Positions 34,038 to 43,397 of a DNA stretch of 64,000 nt are shown here, piece by piece. The position numbers and the translations under genes are program-made. Below the pieces are notes generated by a model. The model ran no database searches. It saw only the letters and a program-made list of their open reading frames with translations, and was not told the origin of the DNA. How positions within the stretch are numbered: the first letter of the stretch is position 1; the number at the start of each line of letters is the position of its first letter. The DNA lies in assembly GCA_035624355.1 (NCBI GenBank), contig DASPRQ010000036.1:10930-74929 (forward strand), in the 5' to 3' direction. The DNA comes from Usitatibacter sp035624355 (GTDB taxonomy: Bacteria > Pseudomonadota > Gammaproteobacteria > Burkholderiales > Usitatibacteraceae).

Positions 34038-35870
34038 TCAGGAGAGGAAGCGCCGCGGCGAGACGGCCCCGGCGAGGTCGCGCGGAAGCGGCAGCGGCTC
34101 GTCCTCGAGCGCGCTCGCGACGAGCTCCGCGCCGAGCGGCGCCCAGAGCAGGCCGCGGGAGCCGAGGCCCGTGAGCGTGTGCACGCCCTCGACCGCGGTC
34201 GCTCCGGCGATCGGCAGGCGGTCGGGGACGGTGGTGCGGAATCCCGTCCATCCCGCGAGCCCCCCGGCGTGCACGCCCGCCGCGAACCCGGGCAGCATCG
34301 AGTCGGCCCGGTCGAGGTTCTCGCGGTGGTCGGCCGGGCGCACCGCGGTGTCCCCGTCGTCGTGCTGGTAGGTCGCGCCGACCGCATGGCCGCCCTCGAA
34401 GAGCGGCGCGACGTAGCCCGCCCCGCTCACGACGACGTCGAGCGCGCGCTCGGGCGCCGCGGGAAGGTAGGTGAGCTGCCCGCGGACGCGGGCAAGGCGA
34501 AGCCGCGCCTCGGGGAGCAGCCGGCGCGCCTCGATCGCGTTGGCGAGCACCAGGACGGGCGCCTCCCCCAGAACCCGCCCGTGGGCGTCGAGCGCGCGCC
34601 AGTCGGCCCCTTCGCGCTCGAGGCGCTCGACGCGGGTCCCGAAGCGGCGGCGCACGCGCGTGCCCGCGCGCGCGAAGCTCGCCACGCCGAAGCTCGCGGG
34701 CGAGAGGACCGCGCCCCCCGGGAACCACCAGCCCGCGCCGCGCACTTCGCGGCCGGCGATCTCCCGCGCGCGCGCCGCGTCCACGAAGGCGAGGAATTCC
34801 GCCGGGTACTCCTGCGAGCGGGCGATGGCCTCGAAGCGCACCGCTTCCTCGGCGTCCTGCGCGAGCTGCAGCACGCCGCAGCGGTTGCAGACGAGGTGGT
34901 AGCCGTCGTGCTCCAGCGCGCGGAAGTGCTGGGAGGCGTACAGGAAGGCGCTGCGCGACAGCTGCGCGTTGAGCGCGTCGCGCAAGTTGGCGATCGGGCG
35001 CACGAGGCCCACGGCGGGCGGCGTGCGCTCGGCGCTCGCCTCCACGAGGTCCACCTCCCAGTCGCGCGAGGCGAGGCGCTCGGCGCAGAGCGTGCCGGCG
35101 AGCCCCGCCCCGACCACGACCGCGCGGCGCGCGGCGCGTCGCGCGCCCGTGGCGGCGGTTCCCTCGCGGATCCCGGCGAGCATCTCCCTCTTGGCGGCGA
35201 AGCCCGCGCGCTTGTCGACCCGGAAGCCCGCGCCGGCGAGCGCGGCGCGCACGCCTCCGGCCACGGTCCACGTGGCGAGCGTCGCCCCGGGAGGCGCGAG
35301 GCGCGCGAGCTCGCGCACCAGCTCCGGCGTCCAGAGCTCCGGGTTCTTCGCCGGCGCGAAGCCGTCCAGGTAGAGCGCGTCGGCCTTCGCCTCGAGCTGG
35401 GGCAGCAGCTCGCGCGCGTCCCCGAGCAGGAGGGTGAGGATCACGCGGCCGCCGTCGAAGTGCAGCCGGTGGAACCCGGCGAGCGCCGGCGGCCAGACCG
35501 CGGCGAGCGCCCGGGCGAGCGTATCGACCTCGGGGAACGGAGCGAGGGCGGCGGCGAGCTCGTCGCGGGCGAAGGGACGGTTCTCCACGGACACGAAATG
35601 CAGGCGCCCGGCCCGGGCGGGATCGGCGCGCCACGCGTCCCACGTCGCCACGAAATTCAGCCCGATGCCGAAGCCGGTCTCGACGATGGTGAAGCTCGCG
35701 CGGCCCGCCCAGCGCGCCGGCAGCCCGTTGCCGCCGAGGAAGACGTGGCGCGCCTGCGCGAGGCCCCCGTGGCTCGAGTGGTAGACGTCGCCGAACTCGG
35801 GCGAGTACGCCGTGCCGTTCTCGTCGCGTGCGAGGCGGGCCGTGGGCAGGGTGACGGTGTGGCCGGCCAT
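34038..35870 (-). CDS. mnmC: Bifunctional tRNA wobble-uridine modification enzyme MnmC
   Basis: Completes 5-methylaminomethyl-2-thiouridine at position 34 of some tRNAs. The N-terminal methyltransferase domain (about 1-235) has IVETGFGIGLNFVATW and LYLDGFAPAKNPELW. The C-terminal FAD-dependent oxidase domain (about 245-610) starts AVVVGAGLAGTLCAERLASR and includes VGLVRPIAN, CGVLQLAQ, YLPAAPERALDVV and a final GLGSRGLLWAPLGAEL. At 610 residues it is slightly shorter than the E. coli enzyme. The ATG at 35870 precedes MAGHTVTLPTARL. It is divergent from the thioesterase gene. Confidence 0.95.
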   Translation of the reverse strand: MAGHTVTLPTARLARDENGTAYSPEFGDVYHSSHGGLAQARHVFLGGNGLPARWAGRASFTIVETGFGIGLNFVATWDAWRADPARAGRLHFVSVENRPFARDELAAALAPFPEVDTLARALAAVWPPALAGFHRLHFDGGRVILTLLLGDARELLPQLEAKADALYLDGFAPAKNPELWTPELVRELARLAPPGATLATWTVAGGVRAALAGAGFRVDKRAGFAAKREMLAGIREGTAATGARRAARRAVVVGAGLAGTLCAERLASRDWEVDLVEASAERTPPAVGLVRPIANLRDALNAQLSRSAFLYASQHFRALEHDGYHLVCNRCGVLQLAQDAEEAVRFEAIARSQEYPAEFLAFVDAARAREIAGREVRGAGWWFPGGAVLSPASFGVASFARAGTRVRRRFGTRVERLEREGADWRALDAHGRVLGEAPVLVLANAIEARRLLPEARLRLARVRGQLTYLPAAPERALDVVVSGAGYVAPLFEGGHAVGATYQHDDGDTAVRPADHRENLDRADSMLPGFAAGVHAGGLAGWTGFRTTVPDRLPIAGATAVEGVHTLTGLGSRGLLWAPLGAELVASALEDEPLPLPRDLAGAVSPRRFLS

Positions 35871-35936
35871 GGAGCCATCATAGCGGAGGGCCGGGCGCGG
35901 CATCGTCACGCCCCGATTGCCGCGATAATGGAGGCC

Positions 35937-36344
35937 ATGGCCCTCGTCCTCGACCTCCCCGCCGGGCTCACCGGAACCGCCGAGATGGTGGTCGGCGAGC
36001 AGCACACCGCGCCGCGCGTGGGCAGCGGGCGCATCCACGTGCTCGCCACGCCGGTGATGATCAACCTGATCGAGGCGGCCGCGCTCGCCGCGGTGGAGCA
36101 ATCGCTGCCCGAGCTCCACCAGAGCCTGGGGACGCACCTCGACATCTCGCACGTGGCGGCCACTCCCGTCGGCATGCGCGTGCGTGCGACGGCGGAAGTG
36201 ACGCGGGTGGAGGGCCGCACGATCCATTTCCGCGTGCGCGCCGAGGATGAGCGCGAGCTGATCGGCGAGGGCACCCACGAGCGCGTCGTGGTGAACGTGG
36301 AGCGCTTCGACCGGCGCGTGCAGGAGAAGGCCCGGCGCGACTAG
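35937..36344 (+). CDS. FlK-type (hotdog-fold) acyl-CoA thioesterase
   Basis: A 135-residue hotdog-fold protein resembling fluoroacetyl-CoA thioesterase FlK. The expected triad is present with exact FlK spacing: Thr38 in LATPVM, Glu46 in LIEAAA, His72 in ISHVAATPVG. The C-terminus has GEGTHERVVV. It probably hydrolyses a short acyl-CoA; fluoroacetate resistance itself is not implied. An alternative ATG at 35928 adds three residues, and neither start has a well-placed ribosome-binding site. It overlaps the end of the convergent S41-like gene by 4 bp. Confidence 0.85.
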   Translation: MALVLDLPAGLTGTAEMVVGEQHTAPRVGSGRIHVLATPVMINLIEAAALAAVEQSLPELHQSLGTHLDISHVAATPVGMRVRATAEVTRVEGRTIHFRVRAEDERELIGEGTHERVVVNVERFDRRVQEKARRD

Positions 36345-37612
36345 CGCGGCGCGGCGGGCGCGGCGTCGAAGGCCTTGAGGCCCTGGTAGAGGATCGGGTC
36401 GCCCGGCCCGCCCGAGGGGGCGGCGAGATCGACCGCGACGTCGGGGCGCAGCGGTTCGCGCGGCGAGCCGTCGAGGAGCAGGGTGCGCTCCGCGGGGAAG
36501 CGCAGCACGATGCGGCTATGCGGCAGGGTGACGGCGCGCAGGTCGCCGTGCAGGCCCGCGGTGGGCGTGCCGAGGAGGCGCGCGTGGGCCGCCTCGCGCA
36601 GGCCCGCGCCGAGCGCCTCGGCTTCCCCTTCGGTCCAGCGGTCCACGAGGACGACGAGCGGCGCCCCGTACCGGAGGGTGCCTTCGGGGACGAGGTCGGT
36701 CACGCGCGCGCCGGATCGCGCGACCCGGATCTGCCAGGGCGTGCCCGCGGGCGCGAAGCGGGCGAGGATCGCGCGGGTCGCCGCCCGCGTGGGCGGCCCG
36801 GGGGATTGGCGCAGGTCGAGGATCATCCCTCGCGTATCGGCGAGGAGGGCCAATGCGCGGTCCAGCTCCCGGACTACGCGCTCCGCGGGTTGCGCGGCCC
36901 GCAGGCGCACGTAACCGAGGTCGCGCGCTTCGCCCATGCGCAGCGCGGTGACGGCGGGGCCGTGGGGCGGGGGAGCCGCCGCGCGCTCGACCACCAGCGA
37001 GCGCGTTCCGCGCGCGTCGCGCACCTCGAGGCGCAGCCCGCCGATCCGCGGTCCCGCGAGCAGACTGCGCAGCGCGCGGTCGCGTTCCGCGGGGCTCGCG
37101 CCTTCCCCCGCCTGCTCGCGCACCGCCTCGGCGACGTCGCGCCCCTGCACGCGCGTCACCGCATCGCCGGGCTTGAGGCCCGCCACGTCGGCGTCGCCGA
37201 AGGCGCGCACGGCCTCCACGACCGCCGCCCCGTCCCTCCATCGCGCCCAGATGTCGGTCTCGGAGGGAATGCGCCGGCGCGCCTCGGGCGTGCGCTGCGA
37301 GAGCGTGACGTGCTGGTCGTCCAGCGCATCGACGGCACCCTCGAGCGCGGCGAGGAGCTCGCGGCTCGTGCCGGCGTGCACGGCGCGCGGGCGCCACTTC
37401 GCGCGCACCTTGCTCCATTCGGCGCGGCGGCCGTCGAAGTACGCGTAGCCGGTGTCGATCGCGCGCCACAGGACGTCGAAGTCCTCGGCGCGCGCCTGGG
37501 CCGGGGTCGTCTTCCCGGCGTGGGCCGGTGGGGAGGCGGCGAGGGCCGGGGTGACGGCGAGCAGGAGCGCGGCGCAAGCGAGAGCGCCCGCCGCGCGGGC
37601 GAGTTGCGTCAC
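36341..37612 (-). CDS. Secreted S41 (tail-specific protease)-like protein, possibly inactive
   Basis: A 423-residue exported protein with a signal peptide (VTQLARAAGALACAALLLAVTPALA). Domain order fits the S41 family: an N-terminal helical part (FDVLWRAIDTGYAYFDGRR), a short PDZ-like region (ADVAGLKPGDAVTRVQGRDV), and an interphotoreceptor-retinoid-binding/S41 core with GMILDLRQSPG and LVVLVDRWTEGEAEALGAGL. In active members the last block normally reads GSMGE or SASASE with the catalytic Ser; here that Ser appears absent, so it may be a pseudoprotease. The GTG start overlaps the DsbA-like stop (GTGA), which fixes it. Confidence 0.75.
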   Translation of the reverse strand: MTQLARAAGALACAALLLAVTPALAASPPAHAGKTTPAQARAEDFDVLWRAIDTGYAYFDGRRAEWSKVRAKWRPRAVHAGTSRELLAALEGAVDALDDQHVTLSQRTPEARRRIPSETDIWARWRDGAAVVEAVRAFGDADVAGLKPGDAVTRVQGRDVAEAVREQAGEGASPAERDRALRSLLAGPRIGGLRLEVRDARGTRSLVVERAAAPPPHGPAVTALRMGEARDLGYVRLRAAQPAERVVRELDRALALLADTRGMILDLRQSPGPPTRAATRAILARFAPAGTPWQIRVARSGARVTDLVPEGTLRYGAPLVVLVDRWTEGEAEALGAGLREAAHARLLGTPTAGLHGDLRAVTLPHSRIVLRFPAERTLLLDGSPREPLRPDVAVDLAAPSGGPGDPILYQGLKAFDAAPAAPR

Positions 37613-38250
37613 GCCGACCCGACGGGCGCGGCGGCGAGGCGCCGCTCGATCTCCACGAGGCGCTGCCCGAGCACGTCGGCCGTCGCGAAGCCGGAGGCGA
37701 CGAGGTAGAGCGAATCGCCGCGCTCGAGGGCGAGCGTGGGGAATCCCGACACGCCGAGCGACCGGGCGCGCTCGAAATCGGCGCGCGTGGCCTCGCGCAG
37801 GCCCGGCGATTCGAAGGCGGCGAGGAACGCGGCGCGGTCGTAGCCCTCTCGGGCCGCGAGGTCGGCAAGCGCCTCGGCGCGCGTGACGTCGATCCCGTCG
37901 CGATAGAACGCCGACTGCACGGCCTTCATGAAGCCGAAGGCGTGCGAAGCGTCGAGGCCGCGGGCCGCGACCACCGCGCGGCACGGTGGCTCCGTGTCGT
38001 AGACGAAACCGGGCTGCGCGAAGATGGCTTCCGAGAACGGCAGGCCGCTCACCGCGTGGACGTGCTCCCAGTGGCCGCGCAGCATCGCCTGGAATTCCGG
38101 GCTCATGGGCCGCGTGTTGCCGGGACGCAGCCCGCCCATCAGCAGCTCGAGCCGCGCGTCCGGGCGTCGCTCGAGCAGCCTCGCGAGCTCGGGACCGAAG
38201 CCGTAGCACCACGAGCACAGGGGGTCGGCGACGTAGAGCAGCCGCATCAC
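37609..38250 (-). CDS. DsbA-family (FrnE-like) thiol oxidoreductase, cytoplasmic
   Basis: A 213-residue thioredoxin-fold protein with CSWC active site at about residue 12 (DPLCSWCYGF) and the cis-Pro region GVSGFPTLAL. It has no signal peptide, as in FrnE/DSBA-oxidoreductase family members acting in the cytoplasm. The helical insertion contains PPCRAVVAARG and FGFMKAVQSAFY, typical of the family. It is translationally coupled to the S41-like gene downstream and lies 13 bp after the diguanylate cyclase stop. Confidence 0.87.
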   Translation of the reverse strand: MMRLLYVADPLCSWCYGFGPELARLLERRPDARLELLMGGLRPGNTRPMSPEFQAMLRGHWEHVHAVSGLPFSEAIFAQPGFVYDTEPPCRAVVAARGLDASHAFGFMKAVQSAFYRDGIDVTRAEALADLAAREGYDRAAFLAAFESPGLREATRADFERARSLGVSGFPTLALERGDSLYLVASGFATADVLGQRLVEIERRLAAAPVGSA

Positions 38251-38263
38251 GCCAGCGGCCCCC

Positions 38264-39427
38264 TCATGCGGCGATCGAGCGGCCGAGCGAGAGGGCGACG
38301 ACGCGGTTGCGCCCGCGGCTCTTGGCGAGCCCCAGCGCTTCCTCGGCGCGCGCGACGAGGCGGTCGACGCTTTCCGGGCCCTCGTCGAGGCGGGCGGCGA
38401 CCCCGGCGCTCACGGTGAGGGCGAGCTTGATCGCCTCGACCTCGATCTCCGTGGCCGCGACCGCCTTGCGCAGCCGTCCCGCCACCACGACCGCCCCCGG
38501 ACCGGGCACGTCGGGAAGCAGCACGAGGAACTCCTCGCCGCCGTAGCGCACCAGCATGTCCTCCTTGCGGAGCGATGCGCGCAGCGTGTCGGCGAGCCGT
38601 GCGAGCACCTCGTCGCCGACGCGATGGCCGTGCTTCTCGTTCACGACGCGGAAGTGGTCGATGTCGACCATGATGATCGATAGCGGCTGCCCCGCGCGCC
38701 GGGCGCGCGACATCTCGCGCTCGGCGATCTCGTGGAACGTGCGGCGGTTGTACGCGCCGGTGGTCGGGTCGAGGGTCGCGAGCCGCAGCGCCTGGGCGTC
38801 AGCGCGCTCCTTGTGCATGAGCAGGAACGCGAACGAGCTCGCGACCGCGGCCGCGGAGGCCGCGAGGAAGCCGAGCGCCTGGCCGCCCGCGGCGGCATCG
38901 AAGACGGCGAGCGGCCGCGAGGACAGCGCCGCGGCGATGGCGCGCGCGAGGCACGCGATCGAGGCGGTGGCGTAGCACGCGGCGAGCAGGGAGCGGCCGA
39001 AGCCGCGCCGCGCGCGCGGGCGCTGCCACGCGAGGAGCGCGAGGGCGGCGAGGAGCGTACCGAAGACGAGGCCGCCGAAGAGGATCGCCGTGGAAGCTTC
39101 GGAGGCCACCAGCACCACGGGCACGGCCACGGCGGCGATCACCGCGGTGTGGACCCACGTGGGCAGCGCCCGGCGGTCGAAGGCGAGGAGCGCCCCTGCC
39201 TGGAGCGTCATCGACAGGGCGAGCAGGCCAGCGGCGGCGGCGAGCGCTCCCGCGCGGGGCTCGAGGCCCGCCGCGAAAAGCATGAAGGAGAGGGCGCGCA
39301 CGCCCAGCGACGCGCTCCACTGCCCCACGCCTTCCCGGGGGCGCGCGGCGATGCCGATCCCCACGACGACCGCGAAGACGACATCGGCCAGGGCCAGGAA
39401 GGCCCACAGCGTGGGGGGATGGATCAT
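38264..39427 (-). CDS. Membrane-bound diguanylate cyclase (GGDEF)
   Basis: A 387-residue inner-membrane protein. About six or seven hydrophobic segments fill residues 5-215, followed by a cytoplasmic GGDEF domain with the variant active site YGGEEF and the inhibitory site RKED five residues before it. LDPTTGAYNRRTF marks the domain start. It should make cyclic di-GMP with product inhibition. The start at 39427 gives MIHPPTLW. It is followed by the DsbA-like and S41-like genes at short spacing. Confidence 0.92.
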   Translation of the reverse strand: MIHPPTLWAFLALADVVFAVVVGIGIAARPREGVGQWSASLGVRALSFMLFAAGLEPRAGALAAAAGLLALSMTLQAGALLAFDRRALPTWVHTAVIAAVAVPVVLVASEASTAILFGGLVFGTLLAALALLAWQRPRARRGFGRSLLAACYATASIACLARAIAAALSSRPLAVFDAAAGGQALGFLAASAAAVASSFAFLLMHKERADAQALRLATLDPTTGAYNRRTFHEIAEREMSRARRAGQPLSIIMVDIDHFRVVNEKHGHRVGDEVLARLADTLRASLRKEDMLVRYGGEEFLVLLPDVPGPGAVVVAGRLRKAVAATEIEVEAIKLALTVSAGVAARLDEGPESVDRLVARAEEALGLAKSRGRNRVVALSLGRSIAA

Positions 39428-39526
39428 CGCGCGAGGGTAGCGGCAGTCGGCGGGGCGCGCAATGAGCCAGCGCACAGGTCGCCGCACATCGCGTTCCGGC
39501 GCGGCCTCGCCCGGCCGCGGCGCCCC

Positions 39527-40834
39527 TCAGCCCGCGTTCTTCACCCGGTACATCGCCTCGTCGGCCGAGGCGAGCAGGGCGGCCGGGTCCCCGCCGTGGT
39601 CCGGATAGAGGCTCACGCCGATGCTCGCCCCGCAGCGCACTTCCGTGCCCCGCCAGTCGAAGGGCGAGGCGAAGGCCCGGCGGATGCGCTCGCCGATGAT
39701 GCCGGGAGTGTCGGGGCTCACTTCGTTGTCGAGGAGCACGACGAACTCGTCGCCGCCCAGGCGCGCCACGGTGTCCACCTCGCGCACGCAGGCGCGGATG
39801 CGCGCCGCGCTCTGCCGCAGCACCTCGTCGCCGGCGGCATGGCCCAGGGTGTCGTTCACCTTCTTGAAGCGGTCGAGGTCGATGAACAGCAGCGCCAGCC
39901 GCTCGCCGCGGTGGTTCACCCGGCGGATGGCGTGCTCGAGGCGGACCGCGAGCGAGCTGCGGTTCGGCAGCCCCGTGAGCGCGTCGTACGCCGCGGCCTG
40001 CTGCAGCTGCTCCTCGGCCTCGATGCGCGCCGTGACGTCCTCGGCGAGCGCGAGGATGGAGACCGTGCGCCCGTCGCTGTCGCAGAAAGCGGAGCTGTAC
40101 CACTCGCACCAGATCGTGCGGCCGTCGCGCGTGAGGTTGCGCGCGAGCATGCGGTTGCGCCGCGTGCGCCCCTGGGCGAGCTCGGCCACGAGCGCGGCGA
40201 CGGTCTCGCGCGAATCGGGGTGCACCAGCCGGAACTCCCGGTACGAGCGGCCCCGCACCTCCTCGAACGTCCAGCCGAAGATCGCCTCGGCCTGGCGCGA
40301 CCAGCGCCTCACCCGCAGGTCGGCGGTCAGTTCCACGACCGCGAGCGGCGTGTTCTCGATATGGGTCGCGATCTCTTCCAGGGCGCGCCCCAGGGCGTCG
40401 TGCGTGCGCTTGAGCTCGTTCACCTCGAGCGCGCAGGAGAAGACGCCCGCGATCCGGCCCTCCGCGTCGCGATGGGGCCGCAGGTCGACGGAAATCCACA
40501 ACGAGGTGCCGTCGCGCCGCCGCGCCTCGCGCTCGTAGTGCACGTCCTCGCCGGCGAGGGCGCGGCGCATCCAGGGCGCGATGACCGCGTAGGCCTCGGG
40601 ACCGTGCAGCTCGCGCAGCGTGCGCCCGACGATGTCGCGCGAGGTCGTGCCGAACCACTCGCCGAGCGCCCGGGACGCGAAGCGGATGCGCTCGTCCGCG
40701 CCGACGTAGCTCACCAGCCCGCCGACGTTCGAGGCGAACGCTTCCAGGAAGCTTTCCGCCGAAGGGAAGGCCTCGGGAACGAGGGGGGAGGACTGCCGGT
40801 TATCCACAGGGTGCGGGGCGCCGAAGGCGCGCAT
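39527..40834 (-). CDS. PAS-PAS-GGDEF diguanylate cyclase
   Basis: A 435-residue cytoplasmic sensor-cyclase. Two PAS domains (about residues 30-140 and 155-270) contain GLVSYVGADERIRFASRALGEW and LAVVELTADLRVRRWSRQAEAIFGW with the PAC motifs REARRRDGTSLWIS and LTRDGRTIWCEWYSS. The GGDEF domain begins YDALTGLPNRSSL and carries RLGGDEF with the inhibitory site REVD in place. The start at 40834 is preferred over an upstream TTG. It lies 99 bp from the membrane cyclase, making a neighbouring pair with different inputs. Confidence 0.92.
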   Translation of the reverse strand: MRAFGAPHPVDNRQSSPLVPEAFPSAESFLEAFASNVGGLVSYVGADERIRFASRALGEWFGTTSRDIVGRTLRELHGPEAYAVIAPWMRRALAGEDVHYEREARRRDGTSLWISVDLRPHRDAEGRIAGVFSCALEVNELKRTHDALGRALEEIATHIENTPLAVVELTADLRVRRWSRQAEAIFGWTFEEVRGRSYREFRLVHPDSRETVAALVAELAQGRTRRNRMLARNLTRDGRTIWCEWYSSAFCDSDGRTVSILALAEDVTARIEAEEQLQQAAAYDALTGLPNRSSLAVRLEHAIRRVNHRGERLALLFIDLDRFKKVNDTLGHAAGDEVLRQSAARIRACVREVDTVARLGGDEFVVLLDNEVSPDTPGIIGERIRRAFASPFDWRGTEVRCGASIGVSLYPDHGGDPAALLASADEAMYRVKNAG

Positions 40835-40868
40835 TATGCACCCGCTCCCCACCCCCCACAACGGGCGC

Positions 40869-41681
40869 CTATCGGAGTTCGAGGTCGGCGGCGAAGGGAC
40901 GCACGGGGTAGTGGAAGCGCACCGGGCCGTCGGGCTCGGCGTGGAGGAACTGGTGCACGAACGGATCCTTCGACTCCACCATCTCGCCGGTGGGTCCGCC
41001 GGCCACGATGACCCCGTCGTTCAGGATGAAGAGGTGGTCGGCCAGGCGCAGCGCCTCGCCCACGTCGTAGGTCACGATCACGGAGGTCGCCCCGAGCGCA
41101 TCGTTCAGGGTGCGGATGAGGTTGCAGATCACGTTGAGGGTGATCGGATCGAGGCCCGCGAACGGCTCGTCGTAGATCACGAGCTGGGGATCGAGCGCGA
41201 TGGCGCGCGCGAGCGCCACCCGCCGCGACATGCCGCCGGAGAGCTCCGCGGGCATGAGGCGGTGCGCGCCGCGCAGGCCCACGGCGTGCAGCTTCATGAT
41301 CACCAGGTCGTGGATGAGCGACTCGGGCAGCTCGGTGAGCTCGCGCATCGGGAAGGCGATGTTGTCGAACGTCGACAGGTCGCTGAACAGCCCCCCCTTC
41401 TGGAACATCATGCCCATGTGCCGACGCAGCGCGTAGAGCTCCGCGGCGTCGAGGCGGGGCACGTCGCGGCCGCACACCGAGACGTTCCCGGCCGCCGGGC
41501 GCAGCGACCCGGCCATCAGCTGCAGCAGCGTGGTCTTGCCCGAGCCGCTGGTGCCGAGGATCGCGGCGATCTGACCGCGGCGGATGCGCAGGCTCACGTT
41601 GCGCAGCACGGGTCGCGCTCCGTAGGCGAAGCGCAGGCCCTCGATCTCGACGATGTTTTCCGCGGAAGCCATCGCGGCCAT
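40869..41681 (-). CDS. mlaF: MlaF-like ABC ATPase (orphan)
   Basis: A 270-residue ATP-binding protein matching the phospholipid-transport ATPase MlaF/Mkl group: Walker A LGTSGSGKTTLLQL, MFQKGGLFSDLSTFDNIAFPMRE, signature LSGGMSRRVALARAIAL and Walker B LVIYDEPFAGLDP. In the usual operon it is followed by the permease MlaE and the MCE protein MlaD; neither is here. It lies between the BNR lipoprotein and the PAS-GGDEF gene on the same strand. An alternative ATG at 41672 removes three residues. It probably works with a permease encoded elsewhere. Confidence 0.85.
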   Translation of the reverse strand: MAAMASAENIVEIEGLRFAYGARPVLRNVSLRIRRGQIAAILGTSGSGKTTLLQLMAGSLRPAAGNVSVCGRDVPRLDAAELYALRRHMGMMFQKGGLFSDLSTFDNIAFPMRELTELPESLIHDLVIMKLHAVGLRGAHRLMPAELSGGMSRRVALARAIALDPQLVIYDEPFAGLDPITLNVICNLIRTLNDALGATSVIVTYDVGEALRLADHLFILNDGVIVAGGPTGEMVESKDPFVHQFLHAEPDGPVRFHYPVRPFAADLELR

Positions 41682-41710
41682 TATCGCATCGCCCCGTCGC
41701 GGCCTCCACG

Positions 41711-43309
41711 TCAGGGCGCCGGGCGATTCGCCGGTGAAGGTGCCGCCCATCTCTCCAGGCGATGCGCCCGAGTTCTGGCGAGCTGCTCGGCCACGCGGCG
41801 CGCGAAGCCCGCGCCGCGGGCGCCGGGCGCGGGCAGGGGCGGGGCGCGGTAGACGGAGCGCTTCGCCTGCGGCGCCACGCGCGCGAGGAAGACGTCGGTG
41901 CGGTCGTCGAGGGAGCCGGTCGTGCGCACGTACAGCGGCAGGAAATCCGTGCCGGCGCTCGCGAGGCCCATGTAGTCGCCGAGGAAGTACGCGCCGTCGG
42001 CGAGCGGCGCGAGCGCGAGGTCGAAGGGGCCCGCGACGAGCGATTCGCTCCAGTGCTCGCCGTCGACCGATTGCGCGAGCCGCTCCTCCGCGGGAATCGC
42101 CCCGGCGCCGGGCGCGTCCGTGGGCAGCGTGAAGTACGAGACGCCGATGGTGCCGTCGGCGCGCACGTGCACCTGGGGCGTGAAGGCCGTGACGGACGGA
42201 TCCGCGTTCACGCGCACCGCAGCCGACCACGTGAGGCCGCCGTCGGTCGAGCGCGCGAGCGCGATGCCGTCGCGCACGCCCGTGAAGCGCGCGTCCTGCC
42301 AGGCCACGTCGAGGGACCCGTCGGGCGCCACGGCCATCTGCGCGACCGAAGAGCCGTCGCGGATCGGGGCTCCGCTGCGCGGATCCCGGGCTCCCAGGGG
42401 CTGGTCGGCGTCGATGCGCACGGGAGCGGACCAGGTGAGGCCGCGGTCGGTCGAGCGGATCACCTCGAGCGCCGCCTCGGTCGCGCGGGTCTCGTCGCCC
42501 ACGAGGCGCGTGTAAAGGTCCACCAGCGTCCCGTCGGGCAGCACGCGGATGAGATTCCCGAGGGTCTGGGCGCCGGCGCCGGGGTCGTGGATCGCGTGCG
42601 CCGCCTCCCAGGTGAGGCCTCCGTCCGTGCTGCGCGCGAACCACGTGGGGCCCTGGCCGCCGGCGTCCACGCGGTCCCAGGTCGCGTAGACGAAGCGCGC
42701 GTCGAACGGATCGGCGGTGATCGTCTCCTTGTCGTGCAGGAAGGGTCCGGTCTCGCGCACGAGGACCACGGGGTCGGCCCAGGTGCGGCCGCCGTCGGTC
42801 GAGCGCGCGGCGATCACCGCGTTGGTGGATCCGGGCGCGAAGGACGCCCCGGTCGTCGACAGCCCGATCGCGTGCACGGTCCCGTCGGCGCCCAGCGCGA
42901 CCCAGGGGTCGGTCGAGCGCAGGTAGTCGGTGCCGAGCGCGGCGCTTCCGCCCGCGCAGACCGAGAAGGGCAGCGGCGCCACGGACCAGGTCGCGCCGCC
43001 GTCGAACGAGGCCGCGGCGAGCAGGCCCCTCGCCGATCCGTTCGACCAGCGGTCCTGCTGCCAGACGGCGACGAGACGGCCGGGGTCGCGCGGATCGGCG
43101 ACGACGTGCGGCTCGACCTCGGCCCCGACGTACAGCGTGCCGCCCAGGCCCCCGCAGCCCGGCGCGAACGGACTCGCCCCCGACACCTGGCGCTCGCCCG
43201 CAGCCATGGGCGGCGGGGCGGGCGTGGAGCTCGACGGCGATCCGCCTCCGCCGGAGCACGCGCAAAGCAACGACAGCAGCAGGGCGGCGAAGGCGCGCAT
43301 GCGGCCCAT
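41711..43309 (-). CDS. Lipoprotein with BNR/Asp-box (sialidase-type) repeats
   Basis: A 532-residue predicted outer-membrane or periplasmic lipoprotein. The signal MRAFAALLLSLLCAC carries the lipobox, followed by a Gly/Ser/Pro linker. The rest is a beta-propeller with repeated Asp-boxes: SFDGGATW, STDGGRTW, STDGGLTW (twice), STDRGLTW and SVDGEHW. Such folds occur in sialidases and in non-enzymatic exo-proteins; the catalytic Arg triad of sialidases is not identifiable. The ATG at 43300 could also serve as start. It is divergent from the Yip1 gene. Confidence 0.82.
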   Translation of the reverse strand: MGRMRAFAALLLSLLCACSGGGGSPSSSTPAPPPMAAGERQVSGASPFAPGCGGLGGTLYVGAEVEPHVVADPRDPGRLVAVWQQDRWSNGSARGLLAAASFDGGATWSVAPLPFSVCAGGSAALGTDYLRSTDPWVALGADGTVHAIGLSTTGASFAPGSTNAVIAARSTDGGRTWADPVVLVRETGPFLHDKETITADPFDARFVYATWDRVDAGGQGPTWFARSTDGGLTWEAAHAIHDPGAGAQTLGNLIRVLPDGTLVDLYTRLVGDETRATEAALEVIRSTDRGLTWSAPVRIDADQPLGARDPRSGAPIRDGSSVAQMAVAPDGSLDVAWQDARFTGVRDGIALARSTDGGLTWSAAVRVNADPSVTAFTPQVHVRADGTIGVSYFTLPTDAPGAGAIPAEERLAQSVDGEHWSESLVAGPFDLALAPLADGAYFLGDYMGLASAGTDFLPLYVRTTGSLDDRTDVFLARVAPQAKRSVYRAPPLPAPGARGAGFARRVAEQLARTRAHRLERWAAPSPANRPAP

Positions 43310-43397
43310 GCTAGGCACGCGGTCCTCGCGGCTGTGTTACCGATTCTTCCTGAAGTAAGATGCGGCTTCCGAGGGAGAACGACAGGGAGAGCGATCC

